A DNA stretch of 64,000 bases from Tamlana crocina (GCA_040429635.1 CP158972.1:2056001-2120000), one strand, 5' to 3'; shown: positions 8,554-18,374, numbered from the stretch's first letter. Notes: generated by a model from the letters alone, not told the origin. Program-made: numbers and translations.

Positions 8554-9987
8554 ATGACAGCTCCCGAGTTCTATTCGCTTTTAAAACAGCAGTTTCCGTT
8601 TCAACCTACACTAAAACAAAATGTTGTTTTGCAACAATTGGCAGAATTTATTTTTACCAAACGCCCCAATGCGCTTTATGTGTTGAAGGGGTATGCCGGT
8701 ACGGGAAAAACCACTATTGTGGGGTCAATAGTAAGTAATTTATGGAAAGCTAAAAAAAGTGCGGTTTTAATGGCTCCAACAGGCAGGGCTGCCAAAGTAA
8801 TTTCCAATTACTCGGGGAAGGAAGCCTTTACAATCCATAAAAAAATATATTTCCCGAGGAAAGAAAGGGGCGGAGGAGTCAAATTTGTTTTGCAGCCCAA
8901 CAAACACAAAAATACCATTTTTATTGTTGACGAAGCCTCAATGATACCCGATACTCCGGGAGAATCGAAATTGTTTGAAAACGGATCCTTGCTGGACGAT
9001 TTGATGCAATACGTCTATTCCGGCCACCAATGCAAATTACTTTTAATTGGCGATACCGCACAGTTGCCGCCCGTAAAATTGGATTTGAGTCCGGCTTTGA
9101 ACGAAGACAACCTCGGACTCAATTACAATAAAGAAGTTGCCAAAATGGAACTCGATGAGGTGGTGCGCCAAGAGCAAGATTCAGGTATTTTGGCCAATGC
9201 CACCGTGTTGCGAGAACTGCTTTTAAATGAGATTTTCGACAGCTTTAAATTCGATTTGGCACCTTATAAGGATATTGTGCGTTTGGTGGACGGTTACGAA
9301 ATTATGGATGCCATTAATGAAGCTTACAGTGAAAATGGCATGGAAGAAACCGCCATTGTGGTACGAAGTAACAAACGGGCCAATTTGTACAATCAACAAA
9401 TTAGGAGTCGGATTTTATTCAATGAAAACGAATTGACACCGGGCGATTACCTCATGGTGGTTAAAAACAATTATTTCTGGATAAAACCCACAACTGAAGC
9501 CGGTTTTATTGCCAATGGCGATATTATTGAGGTTTTGGAAATTTTCAAAATACAAGAGCTGTACGGTTTCCGTTTTGCCGAAGTAAAGGTAAGGATGGTG
9601 GATTACCCACGTATGCAACCCTTTGAAACCGTTTTACTGTTGAATACCATTGACGCCGAAACGCCTTCGCTCTCTTATGAAGACTCTAATAAACTTTATG
9701 AAGAAGTGATGAAAGATTTTGAAAGCGAAACCAGTAAATACAAAAAGTTTTTAAAAGTAAAGGCAAGCAAACATTTTAATGCCTTGCAAGTTAAATTTTC
9801 GTATGCCATAACCTGCCATAAATCGCAGGGCGGGCAATGGCAAACCGTTTTTGTAGAGCAACCGTATTTGCCCAATGGCATCGATAAGGAATATTTACGT
9901 TGGCTGTACACCGCCGTTACGCGTGCCAAAGAAAAGTTGTATCTTATTGGTTTTAAGGATGAGTTTTTTGAAGAAAAGTTTTTATAG
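8554..9987 (+). CDS. ATP-dependent RecD/UvrD-like DNA helicase (AAA family ATPase)
   Basis: 477-residue superfamily 1 helicase. Walker A GYAGTGKTT (residues ~47-55), motif Ia (VLMAPTGRAAKV), Walker B FIVDEASMIPD, motif III LLIGDTAQLPP, and the UvrD_C_2 C-terminus with YAITCHKSQGGQWQTVFV and LYTAVTRAKEKLYLIGF. It resembles the stand-alone RecD-like ATPases annotated as ATP-dependent endonuclease or exodeoxyribonuclease V alpha in Bacteroidetes. There is no nuclease motif and no RecB/RecC neighbour. A role in DNA repair or unwinding is inferred from the family. Confidence 0.9.
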   Translation: MTAPEFYSLLKQQFPFQPTLKQNVVLQQLAEFIFTKRPNALYVLKGYAGTGKTTIVGSIVSNLWKAKKSAVLMAPTGRAAKVISNYSGKEAFTIHKKIYFPRKERGGGVKFVLQPNKHKNTIFIVDEASMIPDTPGESKLFENGSLLDDLMQYVYSGHQCKLLLIGDTAQLPPVKLDLSPALNEDNLGLNYNKEVAKMELDEVVRQEQDSGILANATVLRELLLNEIFDSFKFDLAPYKDIVRLVDGYEIMDAINEAYSENGMEETAIVVRSNKRANLYNQQIRSRILFNENELTPGDYLMVVKNNYFWIKPTTEAGFIANGDIIEVLEIFKIQELYGFRFAEVKVRMVDYPRMQPFETVLLLNTIDAETPSLSYEDSNKLYEEVMKDFESETSKYKKFLKVKASKHFNALQVKFSYAITCHKSQGGQWQTVFVEQPYLPNGIDKEYLRWLYTAVTRAKEKLYLIGFKDEFFEEKFL

Positions 9988-10048
9988 TAATGGAGCTTTC
10001 TGTTTTCAATATTTCAAAATTCGAGTAATACACGTTGTCATTAATATT

Positions 10049-10624
10049 ATGTCTGTGGAAACCATAATCAGTATTTGTCTTGGCATCGGTCTATCAGCTT
10101 CGGTGGGCTTTAGGGTGTTTTTACCGTTATTCGCTTTGAGTTTAGCCTCGTATTTTGACGTTTGGCAACTCAACGAATCGTGGCAATGGGTTGGAAGTAC
10201 CGCAGCATTAATCACTTTGGGCGTAGCCACTTTGGTTGAAGTCTTTGCCTATTTTATTCCTTACATCGACAATTTGCTGGACAGTATTGCTGTGCCTTTG
10301 GCGGCATTGGCAGGCACGACAATCATGCTTTCAACAGTGGCCGATTTAAGTCCGGTGGTAACATGGTCGTTGGCCATAATCGCGGGTGGGGGTACCGCAG
10401 CCGCAGTGGCAGGTACATCAAGTACCACACGATTGGCATCAACAGCAACCACAGGCGGTTTGGGCAACCCTGTTGTTTCTGCGCTAGAAACGGGCACATC
10501 GGTAGCCATGTCAATCATTTCACTATTTGCACCCATTTTGGCGGCCTTTTTGGTAATCTTCATATTATTTGTAATTTTCAAACTGTACAAAAAGTTTAAA
10601 TCGGCTAATACCGAAAACCTTTGA
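10049..10624 (+). CDS. DUF4126 domain-containing membrane protein
   Basis: 191 residues from the ATG at 10049. The frame is open back to 9875, but that part overlaps the helicase and has no family resemblance, so the start MSVETIISICLGIGLS is chosen. It is highly hydrophobic, with about four to five membrane segments and Gly/Ala/Thr-rich turns (GGGTAAAVAGTSSTTRLAST), and a basic tail LYKKFKSAN. This matches DUF4126, an inner-membrane family of unknown function. It begins 62 bases after the helicase stop and may be co-transcribed. Confidence 0.85.
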   Translation: MSVETIISICLGIGLSASVGFRVFLPLFALSLASYFDVWQLNESWQWVGSTAALITLGVATLVEVFAYFIPYIDNLLDSIAVPLAALAGTTIMLSTVADLSPVVTWSLAIIAGGGTAAAVAGTSSTTRLASTATTGGLGNPVVSALETGTSVAMSIISLFAPILAAFLVIFILFVIFKLYKKFKSANTENL

Positions 10625-10743
10625 TATTTATAGTACATTTGACAACAGAATTAATGTTGAATTTCAATTTTATGGGTACCTTATTTCAAAGGGCTCACCC
10701 GTTTCAACTGAATTTCATTGTGTAGAATAAAGAGTATTTAAAA

Positions 10744-11472
10744 ATGAAAATAATTTCAATGATACCTGCCCGCTACAGCGCATCACGTTTCCCCGGGAAG
10801 CTTATGCAGGATCTTGGCGGAAAATCGGTAATACGCCGCACTTACGAAGCTACGGTGGCTACCAACCTGTTCGACGATGTATTTGTAGTGACCGATAGCG
10901 ATATTATTTTTAAAGAAATAGTAAATAACGGCGGCAAGGCCATAATGAGCAAAAAGGAGCACGAATGTGGAAGCGACCGAATTGCTGAAGCTGTGGAGTT
11001 CATGGATATTGATGTGGTGATAAATGTTCAGGGCGACGAGCCTTTTACCGATCGCGAATCTCTGGAAAAGCTTATTGATGTTTTTAAAAACGACACCAAA
11101 AAAGAAGTGGATTTGGCCTCTTTGATGGTAGAAATCACTGATGAAGACGAAATACAAAATCCTAATACAGTAAAAGTTATTATTGATAAATCCAACTTTG
11201 CGCTGTATTTTTCAAGAAGCCCCATTCCGTATGCGCGTGCCAAAAATGTGGGCGTCAAATATTATAAACATAAAGGGGTTTATGCTTTTAGAAAACAGGC
11301 TATTTTGGATTTTTATAACTTGCCGATGATGCCATTGGAAGCTTCGGAAAAACTGGAACAATTGCGCTATTTGGAGTATGGCAAGCGCATTAAAATGATT
11401 GAAACCGATAGTGAAGGCATTGAAATCGATACGCCCGAAGATTTAGAGCGCGCCAAAAAAATATGGAAATAG
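10744..11472 (+). CDS. kdsB: 3-deoxy-manno-octulosonate cytidylyltransferase (CMP-Kdo or CMP-Kdo8N synthase)
   Basis: 242 residues, normal for KdsB. Nucleotide-binding N-terminus [39 protein letters not shown] and the C-terminal [18 protein letters not shown] are all family hallmarks. It activates Kdo with CTP for lipid A inner-core synthesis. Because a KdnB-type Kdo 8-oxidase gene lies 800 bases downstream, the real substrate may be 8-amino-Kdo, as for the Shewanella enzyme. It overlaps the following HAD gene by 10 bases. Confidence 0.95.
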   Translation: MKIISMIPARYSASRFPGKLMQDLGGKSVIRRTYEATVATNLFDDVFVVTDSDIIFKEIVNNGGKAIMSKKEHECGSDRIAEAVEFMDIDVVINVQGDEPFTDRESLEKLIDVFKNDTKKEVDLASLMVEITDEDEIQNPNTVKVIIDKSNFALYFSRSPIPYARAKNVGVKYYKHKGVYAFRKQAILDFYNLPMMPLEASEKLEQLRYLEYGKRIKMIETDSEGIEIDTPEDLERAKKIWK

Positions 11473-12167
11473 ATTACAGTAACATAAAAGTTATTGGCTT
11501 TGATGCCGACGATACCCTATGGGTTAACGAAACCTATTTTAGGGAAGCCGAAGCCGAATTTGCCAAATTACTTTCCAAATACGAGACGCCCAATAAAATA
11601 GACCAAGAGTTGTTTAAAATGGAAATCGACAATTTGGGGTTGTATGGCTACGGCGTTAAGGCATTTACGCTATCGATGGTAGAATCGGCTTTAGAATTGT
11701 CAAACTATCAAGTTGCACCCAATATTATTGAATCCATTTTAAATATTGGAAAAGACATGCTTAATAAGCCCGTTGAACTACTTGATGGGGTAGAGGAAGT
11801 GTTAGAAAATCTATCGCAAAAGTATAGGTTGATTTTAGCAACAAAAGGCGATTTGTTAGATCAGGAACGCAAATTGGAAAAATCGGGATTAACCAAGTAT
11901 TTCCATCATATTGAAGTGTTGAGCGATAAAAAAGAACCTAATTATTCAAAATTGCTGAATCATTTAGATATATCGCCATCAGAATTTTTAATGGTCGGTA
12001 ATTCACTTAAATCTGACGTATTGCCATTGGTAAACATTAAAGCCAATGCTATCCATGTGCCTTTTCACACCACTTGGGCGCACGAAGAAGTAACAGAGGA
12101 AGAAAAAAATGGCAAGTCTTACAAAACCATAAGTTCATTAAAGAAACTCTTAACAATTTTAAAATAA
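11463..12167 (+). CDS. HAD family hydrolase
   Basis: 234 residues with the haloacid-dehalogenase motifs: motif I FDADDTLW (nucleophile and acid Asp, residues ~14-21), a helical cap, motif II LATKGD, motif III Lys in [10 protein letters not shown], and motif [14 protein letters not shown]. The size and cap suggest a YjjG/phosphoglycolate-phosphatase-like enzyme rather than KdsC, which is capless and ~180 residues. It overlaps kdsB by 10 bases, so a role next to Kdo metabolism is possible but unproven. Confidence 0.88.
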   Translation: MEIDYSNIKVIGFDADDTLWVNETYFREAEAEFAKLLSKYETPNKIDQELFKMEIDNLGLYGYGVKAFTLSMVESALELSNYQVAPNIIESILNIGKDMLNKPVELLDGVEEVLENLSQKYRLILATKGDLLDQERKLEKSGLTKYFHHIEVLSDKKEPNYSKLLNHLDISPSEFLMVGNSLKSDVLPLVNIKANAIHVPFHTTWAHEEVTEEEKNGKSYKTISSLKKLLTILK

Positions 12168-12240
12168 AAACCTTACAGGGTTTGCAGTTAGGAAAATAGA
12201 TTTAAAGTTTAATTAAAAGGAGCATAATTTAAAATAATAG

Positions 12241-12248
12241 TACTTTTG
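12241..12248 (+). promoter_or_regulatory. -7 element for kdnB-like gene
   Basis: TACTTTTG matches TAnnTTTG, 30 bases before the ATG at 12279, so the gene probably has its own promoter besides any read-through from kdsB-HAD. Confidence 0.5.
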
Positions 12249-12278
12249 CTTTTTGAAAAAAGAAGAAAATTAACTTAA

Positions 12279-13361
12279 ATGAGTCATAAAAACTTTCCAA
12301 TGGTGCCAAGAGTTATTTTTGGCAGAGGTAGTTTCAACCAATTAAACGAAATAATTGCCCCAAAGCGCTTGAGCATCCATGCGCCTTTTATTTTTTTGGT
12401 TGATGATGTTTTTAAGGGCAACACATCATTATTATCAAGGATTTCATTGTCTTACGACGATAAGATCATTTTTATTTCCGCAGAAGAAGAACCTAAAACT
12501 TCGCAGGTAGATCAATTGGTTGAAGACATTATTTTAATGTCGAAAGAGCGTCCATCAGGCATCATTGGTATTGGTGGGGGTACCTTGCTCGATTTGGCTA
12601 AGGCTGTTTCCATTATGCTCACTAACGAAGGCGAATCTAAAGATTACCAAGGCTGGGATTTAGTAAAAAATCCGGCCATTTACCATGTGGGGATTCCTAC
12701 CATTTCAGGAACTGGAGCCGAGGTATCTAGAACCACTGTGTTAACGGGCCCCACTAGAAAGTTAGGCATAAATTCAGACTACACTCCTTTCGATCAGGTT
12801 ATTTTAGATTCCGACCTTACGGAAGAAGTAGAGCACAATCAATGGTTTTACACGGGTATGGATTGCTATATCCACTGTATAGAATCGTTAAGTGGCAGTT
12901 ACTTGAACACGTTTAGTCAAAGTTATGGAGACATGGCATATCGGCTTTGCAAAGAAGTGTTTTTGGACAATAATTTAACTGAAGAAGAGTCACGCGAAAA
13001 ACTAATGATGGCCTCCTGGCATGGCGGCATGAGTATCGCCTACTCTCAAGTAGGTGTGGCACATGCCATGAGTTATGGTTTGGCCTATTTATTGGGCACC
13101 AAACACGGTATTGGCAACTGCATCGTTTTTGACCATTTAGAGGAATTCTACCCAGATGGCGTTGAGCTTTTTAAACAAATGAAGGCAAAACATAACATTG
13201 AATTGCCACAAGGCATTTGTGCTCATTTAAGCGATGAAGACTTTGATGTTATGATTAACATAGCCCTAAGCTTAACTCCGCTATGGGAAAATGCGCTAGG
13301 GAAGAATTGGGAAAAACTCATTTCACGCGAAAAATTAAAATCGCTTTATCAAAAAATGTAA
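12279..13361 (+). CDS. kdnB: 3-deoxy-alpha-D-manno-octulosonate 8-oxidase (KdnB-like iron-containing alcohol dehydrogenase)
   Basis: 360 residues of the iron-containing alcohol dehydrogenase fold. NAD-binding IIGIGGGTLLDLAKAVS (~residues 94-110), GIPTISGTGAEVS, a metal-ligand region with Asp and His (GMDCYIHCIES), and His-rich GVAHAMSYGLAYLLGTKHGIGN. The whole-length character, especially FPMVPRVIFGRGSFNQL at the N-terminus, matches KdnB, which oxidises C8 of Kdo so that an aminotransferase (KdnA) can make 8-amino-Kdo. The kdsB gene just upstream supports this. No KdnA is present in the window. A generic alcohol dehydrogenase is the alternative. Confidence 0.8.
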   Translation: MSHKNFPMVPRVIFGRGSFNQLNEIIAPKRLSIHAPFIFLVDDVFKGNTSLLSRISLSYDDKIIFISAEEEPKTSQVDQLVEDIILMSKERPSGIIGIGGGTLLDLAKAVSIMLTNEGESKDYQGWDLVKNPAIYHVGIPTISGTGAEVSRTTVLTGPTRKLGINSDYTPFDQVILDSDLTEEVEHNQWFYTGMDCYIHCIESLSGSYLNTFSQSYGDMAYRLCKEVFLDNNLTEEESREKLMMASWHGGMSIAYSQVGVAHAMSYGLAYLLGTKHGIGNCIVFDHLEEFYPDGVELFKQMKAKHNIELPQGICAHLSDEDFDVMINIALSLTPLWENALGKNWEKLISREKLKSLYQKM

Positions 13362-13502
13362 ATTTTAGTACAGTCACAGCCATTTTTGATGTATTGAAAT
13401 CCAATGGTTTGGCACGGTATTTGTTTCTTTATTAGTGAGTTAATGAAACATAAAGTAAACAATTATTTGTCCCTAAAAAGAAACATTTGCTCGTTATAAA
13501 AT

Positions 13503-13535
13503 AAAAGCTACTCTTAAACAGCAGTAGCTTTTTTC
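13503..13535. terminator. Bidirectional terminator between kdnB-like gene and metalloprotease gene
   Basis: AAAAGCTACT (13503-13512) pairs with AGTAGCTTTT (13523-13532), ten-base loop, with T runs on both strands. It lies between convergent genes. Confidence 0.8.
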
Positions 13536-13559
13536 ATTTTATTAAATTGGGAACTAATC

Positions 13560-16160
13560 TTATTTCATCTCATCCAGTGCATTTTCAATTATAGTTCTCA
13601 AATGTAGTTTATGGGCTTTTGTGCCAAGGTCGCCAGTATTATTGGCCATATTTTTAATTTCATTTAAATAGTATAAAGCCATAGACTTGGCATTATTCAC
13701 ATAAGAATCACTAGACTTTCCTGACAAAATAGCTATTAACTTGTTTACATATTCCAACTGCAAATTCTGCCTGAACGAGTTGATTTGTGTACTGTAAACG
13801 TCAGCTTTAAAAATAGCATCATTTAAATCTTTCATAAAGTGCGATAGGGTATATTCATTTCCGTACAACTCTGAATCCACTATGCGTTGAAGCGTGTTAG
13901 GGTGTAGTAAATGATCCAATACTTGCTTCTGGTAACCTAAAACCATATTATGAATTTTAGGGTCTTCCGGGCCTTTTCTAAAATCAAAACCACGACGCTG
14001 TTCCGCTAAATAATTATAGAGTTCATTCGGGCTTTTAAAAGCATCTGGCGCAAACACATATTTTTTAAGCGCAGCCATAGCTCTTTTTTGATCTTCCAAA
14101 CTCACCGGGGTGTAGGGTTGTTTGCCTTGTTCTTGCCCTGGGTAGTTGCGCTCTACATAAACGCCGCCAATGTACCTGGAAATAACCTTGGCCATGGTGC
14201 CTTTTTGGGAGTTCAACAGAAAGAAAGCCCTTTTTAATGCATCATAATATTGGTCATTTTTAACAAACTTAAACTTTAGTTTGCCCATTAAATCGTCGGA
14301 TAGTTCAATTCTATCAACGGCATAGCTAATGGCATCACTGGATAGGTCTGAAACCATAACGCGAGGGTCAATGCCCCCACTGGAAGAGCGCATATCGTCT
14401 GCATCATTACCAAAATTTAATTCATGGTTTGTGGATTTGTTGAGCAAATCTTGCTTTTCTTGTTTGGTTTTAAAAGGGGTGTAGCCAAACTGGATTGCCC
14501 AAATATCATAAGGCCCTACTGTAACATCAGTATACTGTCCTTGTTTGGAGCGATCTTTGGTGATATTTAAAGCTGCATAGTCCATTACTGAAGCAGACAA
14601 ACATTTGCCTTCAATAAATTCGGGATTAGACAATTGTTCAGGGGAGAATAATTGGCTAGCCTTCATGTTGTGATTTAACCCTAAAGTATGGCCAACTTCA
14701 TGCATAATCAATGCCAACATGGCTTCTTTTTTCAAGCGTTTCAGTTCCATGTCAGAATCGCCTGTGGCCAATGCAGCATGCGCAAACTGTAAATCTTGAT
14801 GCAGCTGATGACCCATTGAGCAATACTGATGGTGTACCTCAGTTGAGTGCTCTGAAATATTATGGTTGCTCGAACTAATGGGGTCGTAAAGTTTATCGTA
14901 AAATACGCGATTTGTAAAATGCACAAATTCCAGCATAATATCTGCTCCTAGAATCTGACCGGTTTTTGGATTCACCAAACTTGGTCCATAACCTCCAAAT
15001 GGCGGATTAGGAGAAGAAGTCCAACGCAAAACGTTATACTGTAGATCGCCGGCATCCCAAGTGGCATCGTCGGGTTGTTGCTTTACTACTATTGCATTTT
15101 TAAAGCCTGCTTTTTCAAAAGCTTTGTTCCACTGCAAAACACCTTCTTTTATCGTTTCTCGCCATTCTACTGGGGTAGAATTTTCCATCCACCAAACAAT
15201 AGGCTCAACGGGCTCTGAAATTTCCAATTCAGGATTTTTCTTTTTTAGGTGCCAGCGGTGTATAATATCCCGATAGGGGGTTGTACTCGTAGATGTTTGG
15301 TCGTCTACTTGAGTCATAAAATAGCCAACACGAGGGTCGTCAAACCTAACTTGGTAATCGTTTTCAGGTATAGAAATCAAGCTGTGGTATACTTTTATAC
15401 TTACGTTCCGTGCATCAGCAACCGCATTAGAGCCATTGTTTGTTGGCTGGGGTGTAGAGTAAACATATTCAATAACCAAATCGGTATTTTTTGAGTAGTT
15501 TTTAATCTTCCTAATTTTAGTTTTCTCTTTGCTTAAACTTCCTAATTTAAACGCCGATGAAGAATTTTTTGGGTTTGATGGAGGTTTAATTTGAGACCAT
15601 GTTTCCTTTAAAAAGAGGTCGTCTGCTTTTATCAGGTACAAGCCTTTTTCTGTGTCCTGAGATTCTATTTTGATACTCGCCAATACCCCTTGACTGATGT
15701 TAGCATCCTTAGATTTGGATAAGGCATTTTCCGGGTCAAAGTAAAACGAAGTATTTTGTGTAATAAATTCAATCGTATTGAAGTATTTTTCAATTTTGAA
15801 CACTTTAGAGCCTCTATAAGAGCCACGATTCATTCGGCCAGCATCCATAACTCCATCGGCAATTTGGCTAAAATAAATGTACTCTTTACCTATTTGGTCT
15901 TCAGAAATTACGAGTTGTATAGATCCTGTGATGGTATCTTGATAAATAGGAAAAAGCCCGTCTATTTTTTTGCTGGATTTTACCAGTTCGGCAATGCTTT
16001 TTGCCTTACCCGTTTTTTCGGCAGTGGTTACAGACTCTGTTTTGTCCTCCTTTTTTCTTTTCTTTTTTTTGTTTTGGGCGTCGAGGTTAGTTGGAGAAAG
16101 CACAAAACAAATTGCAAATATCATGCAGGCCCAAATTAGGCTACGCTTTTTTGAAATCAT
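13560..16160 (-). CDS. Secreted zinc-dependent metalloprotease (DUF5117/DUF5118 type)
   Basis: 866 residues. It has an N-terminal signal peptide (hydrophobic residues ~8-28, ending near LDAQ) and then a very basic linker (NKKKKRKKED). The N-terminal half resembles the DUF5118/DUF5117 domains (SIAELVKSSKKIDGLFPIYQD). The zincin motif HEVGHTLGLNH is at about residues 482-492, followed by a Met-turn-like SVMDYAALN, as in metzincins. Homologues of this size occur in several paralogues per genome in Bacteroidetes and are presumed extracellular or periplasmic peptidases; substrates are unknown. Monocistronic, divergent from the NYN gene. Confidence 0.9.
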   Translation of the reverse strand: MISKKRSLIWACMIFAICFVLSPTNLDAQNKKKKRKKEDKTESVTTAEKTGKAKSIAELVKSSKKIDGLFPIYQDTITGSIQLVISEDQIGKEYIYFSQIADGVMDAGRMNRGSYRGSKVFKIEKYFNTIEFITQNTSFYFDPENALSKSKDANISQGVLASIKIESQDTEKGLYLIKADDLFLKETWSQIKPPSNPKNSSSAFKLGSLSKEKTKIRKIKNYSKNTDLVIEYVYSTPQPTNNGSNAVADARNVSIKVYHSLISIPENDYQVRFDDPRVGYFMTQVDDQTSTSTTPYRDIIHRWHLKKKNPELEISEPVEPIVWWMENSTPVEWRETIKEGVLQWNKAFEKAGFKNAIVVKQQPDDATWDAGDLQYNVLRWTSSPNPPFGGYGPSLVNPKTGQILGADIMLEFVHFTNRVFYDKLYDPISSSNHNISEHSTEVHHQYCSMGHQLHQDLQFAHAALATGDSDMELKRLKKEAMLALIMHEVGHTLGLNHNMKASQLFSPEQLSNPEFIEGKCLSASVMDYAALNITKDRSKQGQYTDVTVGPYDIWAIQFGYTPFKTKQEKQDLLNKSTNHELNFGNDADDMRSSSGGIDPRVMVSDLSSDAISYAVDRIELSDDLMGKLKFKFVKNDQYYDALKRAFFLLNSQKGTMAKVISRYIGGVYVERNYPGQEQGKQPYTPVSLEDQKRAMAALKKYVFAPDAFKSPNELYNYLAEQRRGFDFRKGPEDPKIHNMVLGYQKQVLDHLLHPNTLQRIVDSELYGNEYTLSHFMKDLNDAIFKADVYSTQINSFRQNLQLEYVNKLIAILSGKSSDSYVNNAKSMALYYLNEIKNMANNTGDLGTKAHKLHLRTIIENALDEMK

Positions 16161-16287
16161 TTTTTATAATTATTTGAATTAGTCGCTCTAAAAATAGTTA
16201 TAATTTAAAGGGACAGAACCAAAATAAAAGTTAAAAAATGAAAACAGAATTGACACCAGCTGTTTAATTTCGGTATATTTAACCATT

Positions 16288-17031
16288 ATGATAAAAGACA
16301 TTAAAATTGCCGTGTTGATTGATGGCGACAATATCCCGTCAAAGTACATTAGCGAAATGATGGAAGAAATCACCAAATATGGCACCCCCACTATAAAACG
16401 AATTTACGGTGATTGGACCAAACCATACCTCACCAAATGGAAAAAAGTTTTGCTCGAGCATGCTATAAACCCGATACAACAATACAGTTATACCAGTGGA
16501 AAAAATGCCACAGACTCGGCTATGATTATTGATGCCATGGATATTTTGTATTCTGAAAAAGTGAACGGTTTTTGTTTGGTATCATCCGATAGTGATTTTA
16601 CGAAACTGGCCACCAGATTGCGCGAGGCAGGAATGGTGGTTTATGGAATGGGGGAAAAGAAAACGCCCGACCCGTTTATCGTGGCTTGCGATAAATTTAT
16701 CTATTTGGAAATTTTAGGAGGAAGCGATGAAAACGATAAAGATGAAAAAGGGCGTAAACGAAAAAAATCGAACTTATATAATATTACCCCAAAAGTTATT
16801 AAACTACTGAAAAACTCCGTTGATGATGCGGCAGATGATGATGGCTGGGCGTTTTTAGGCGATGTTGGCACATTAATCATAAAGAAGCAGCCTAATTTCG
16901 ATTCGCGTAATTTTGGTTTCCAAAAGTTGACACCGTTGTTTAAATCGTTACCGCAATTTGAATTGGAAGAGCGTAACCAATCCAACTCCAGATTTAAGTT
17001 GATTTATGTTAGAAATGTTAAGTCTAGGTAA
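16288..17031 (+). CDS. NYN domain protein with C-terminal OST-HTH/LOTUS domain
   Basis: 247 residues. The N-terminal NYN (PIN-like nuclease) domain, residues ~5-145, shows the acidic metal-binding residues in LIDGDNIP, KNATDSAMIIDAMD and VSSDSDFTKLATRLRE. A basic linker (DEKGRKRKKS) leads to a ~75-residue winged-helix LOTUS/OST-HTH-like end (KVIKLLKNSV ... FKLIYVRN). Such proteins are predicted RNases or RNA binders acting on structured RNA; no bacterial substrate is established. TATATTTA at 16269-16276 resembles a -7 element just upstream. A 79-residue membrane protein gene follows. Confidence 0.85.
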   Translation: MIKDIKIAVLIDGDNIPSKYISEMMEEITKYGTPTIKRIYGDWTKPYLTKWKKVLLEHAINPIQQYSYTSGKNATDSAMIIDAMDILYSEKVNGFCLVSSDSDFTKLATRLREAGMVVYGMGEKKTPDPFIVACDKFIYLEILGGSDENDKDEKGRKRKKSNLYNITPKVIKLLKNSVDDAADDDGWAFLGDVGTLIIKKQPNFDSRNFGFQKLTPLFKSLPQFELEERNQSNSRFKLIYVRNVKSR

Positions 17032-17066
17032 TAAATATTCAGTTTTTCAATATTAAAATTTTCAAA

Positions 17067-17306
17067 ATGCCTTTTAAGATTAAGCTTTCCCTATTCTTTC
17101 TTTTTGGATTTTTTTTAACAAAATTTGCTGGAAAAATGATAATGACTAAAATGAGGGAATGGCATCAAAGAAACAATCCCCAAATATTTGATAAAGCACC
17201 TTGGATGTTTAAGTTCGGGGATTGGTTCTTCAATTTCTCATCACTGATGTGCATCATATATATTTTAATGATTTGGTTTGGATTTGTAACACTTCCAGAT
17301 AACTAA
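17067..17306 (+). CDS. Small membrane protein of unknown function
   Basis: 79 residues with two predicted membrane spans, LSLFFLFGFFLTKFAGKMI (~6-24) and SSLMCIIYILMIWFGFVTL (~57-75), separated by a charged/aromatic loop containing REWHQRNNPQIFDKAPWMF. It starts 35 bases after the NYN gene, in the same direction. I recognise no family. Its composition resembles genuine small flavobacterial membrane proteins, and no overlapping gene competes. Confidence 0.6.
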   Translation: MPFKIKLSLFFLFGFFLTKFAGKMIMTKMREWHQRNNPQIFDKAPWMFKFGDWFFNFSSLMCIIYILMIWFGFVTLPDN

Positions 17307-17366
17307 TTAAGAAAAGATAAATTAAAAACGAGTTAAGTTTTTCTAAAACTCTTGTCGTATAGTTAT

Positions 17367-18374
17367 TTATAACTCACCAAGAATTTTATCCATCACCCAA
17401 CTGGTATGCAATGCAGTCTCACCCGTTGAAGGGTGTTTCATTTTATCTAAAATTAAATCATTGCGAAGGTTTTCAACATGGTATTGCTGAATGTGTTTTG
17501 GGTTTTCAATAAATAATTCTTCGCTTTTATCATCAGCTTTTAAAATAATCGGGTTTTCATGAAATACCGAAAATTCAATGGTGCCTTTGCTGCCATAAAT
17601 AGTGGTTTTGTCCAGGTGACCATTGCAACCAAAATTCCAAACCCCAGAACCGGTCACGCCCGATTCGTGCAACCATGAAGCCGTTACGGCATCTTTTGCA
17701 GAATACAGTTTTTGTTGGTTTAGACTAATGCCCTTGGCTTCCTTAAAATCGCCCAAGAGAAAAGCGAATAAATCTAAGCCATGGCTGGCTAAATCGTCAA
17801 AATATCCAGCAGGAGCTATTTTGGCGTCAGTACGCCAGTTGTAAGCTTTAAGTGCATCGGTTTCACTGGCAGGTTTGCTTAAATGCGAACTGATATGCCT
17901 CACATCGCCAATAAATCCAGCATCGAGCCATTCCTTCACCTTTAAAAATCGAGGAAGCGATCTTCGGTAGTAAGCTACGAATAGTGGTAAGTTTTTATTT
18001 TTAAACGCCTCAACAATCTCCAGACTTTCAGAGTACCTTGGCGATAAAGGTTTTTCAATACAGCATGGTTTACCGGCTTCAGCTACTTTTAAGGCATATT
18101 TTTTATGGGTGTCGGGTGGGGTAGCGATATAAACGGCATCAACATTATGGTCGTTTATCAGTGCATCGGCATCTGTGTAAATGGTTTCTATATTATGGCG
18201 CTTGGCGTAATCTTTCAATTTTTCTTTATCCCTGCGCATTACTGCTGCAATGGAAAACCCATCGGTTAATTGGTATGGCGGGCCACTTTTTACTTCGGTA
18301 ACATTACCACAGCCAATAATGCCCCATTTTATGGTTTTATTATTTTCCACAGATTTGTTTTTTTTGATTGTCAC
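17367..18374 (-). CDS. Gfo/Idh/MocA family oxidoreductase
   Basis: 335 residues. N-terminal Rossmann fold WGIIGCGNVTEVKSGP (~17-32), VAEAGKPCCIEKPLSPRY with the catalytic-lysine EKP motif, and the C-terminal substrate-binding alpha/beta domain (SHGLDLFAFLLGDFKEAKG). These NAD(P)-dependent dehydrogenases act on sugars, inositols or related polyols; the substrate cannot be read from sequence. It follows yebC on the same strand, but a strong terminator at 18379-18406 separates them. Confidence 0.9.
   Translation of the reverse strand: MTIKKNKSVENNKTIKWGIIGCGNVTEVKSGPPYQLTDGFSIAAVMRRDKEKLKDYAKRHNIETIYTDADALINDHNVDAVYIATPPDTHKKYALKVAEAGKPCCIEKPLSPRYSESLEIVEAFKNKNLPLFVAYYRRSLPRFLKVKEWLDAGFIGDVRHISSHLSKPASETDALKAYNWRTDAKIAPAGYFDDLASHGLDLFAFLLGDFKEAKGISLNQQKLYSAKDAVTASWLHESGVTGSGVWNFGCNGHLDKTTIYGSKGTIEFSVFHENPIILKADDKSEELFIENPKHIQQYHVENLRNDLILDKMKHPSTGETALHTSWVMDKILGEL

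Noticed and set aside
9875-10048. N-terminal extension of the DUF4126 frame
   Set aside because: Overlaps the helicase end and lacks DUF4126 similarity; the start at 10049 gives a normal membrane protein.
11463-12167. HAD protein as KdsC (Kdo-8-phosphate phosphatase)
   Set aside because: It has a cap domain and 234 residues, whereas KdsC is capless and ~180 residues; adjacency alone is not enough.
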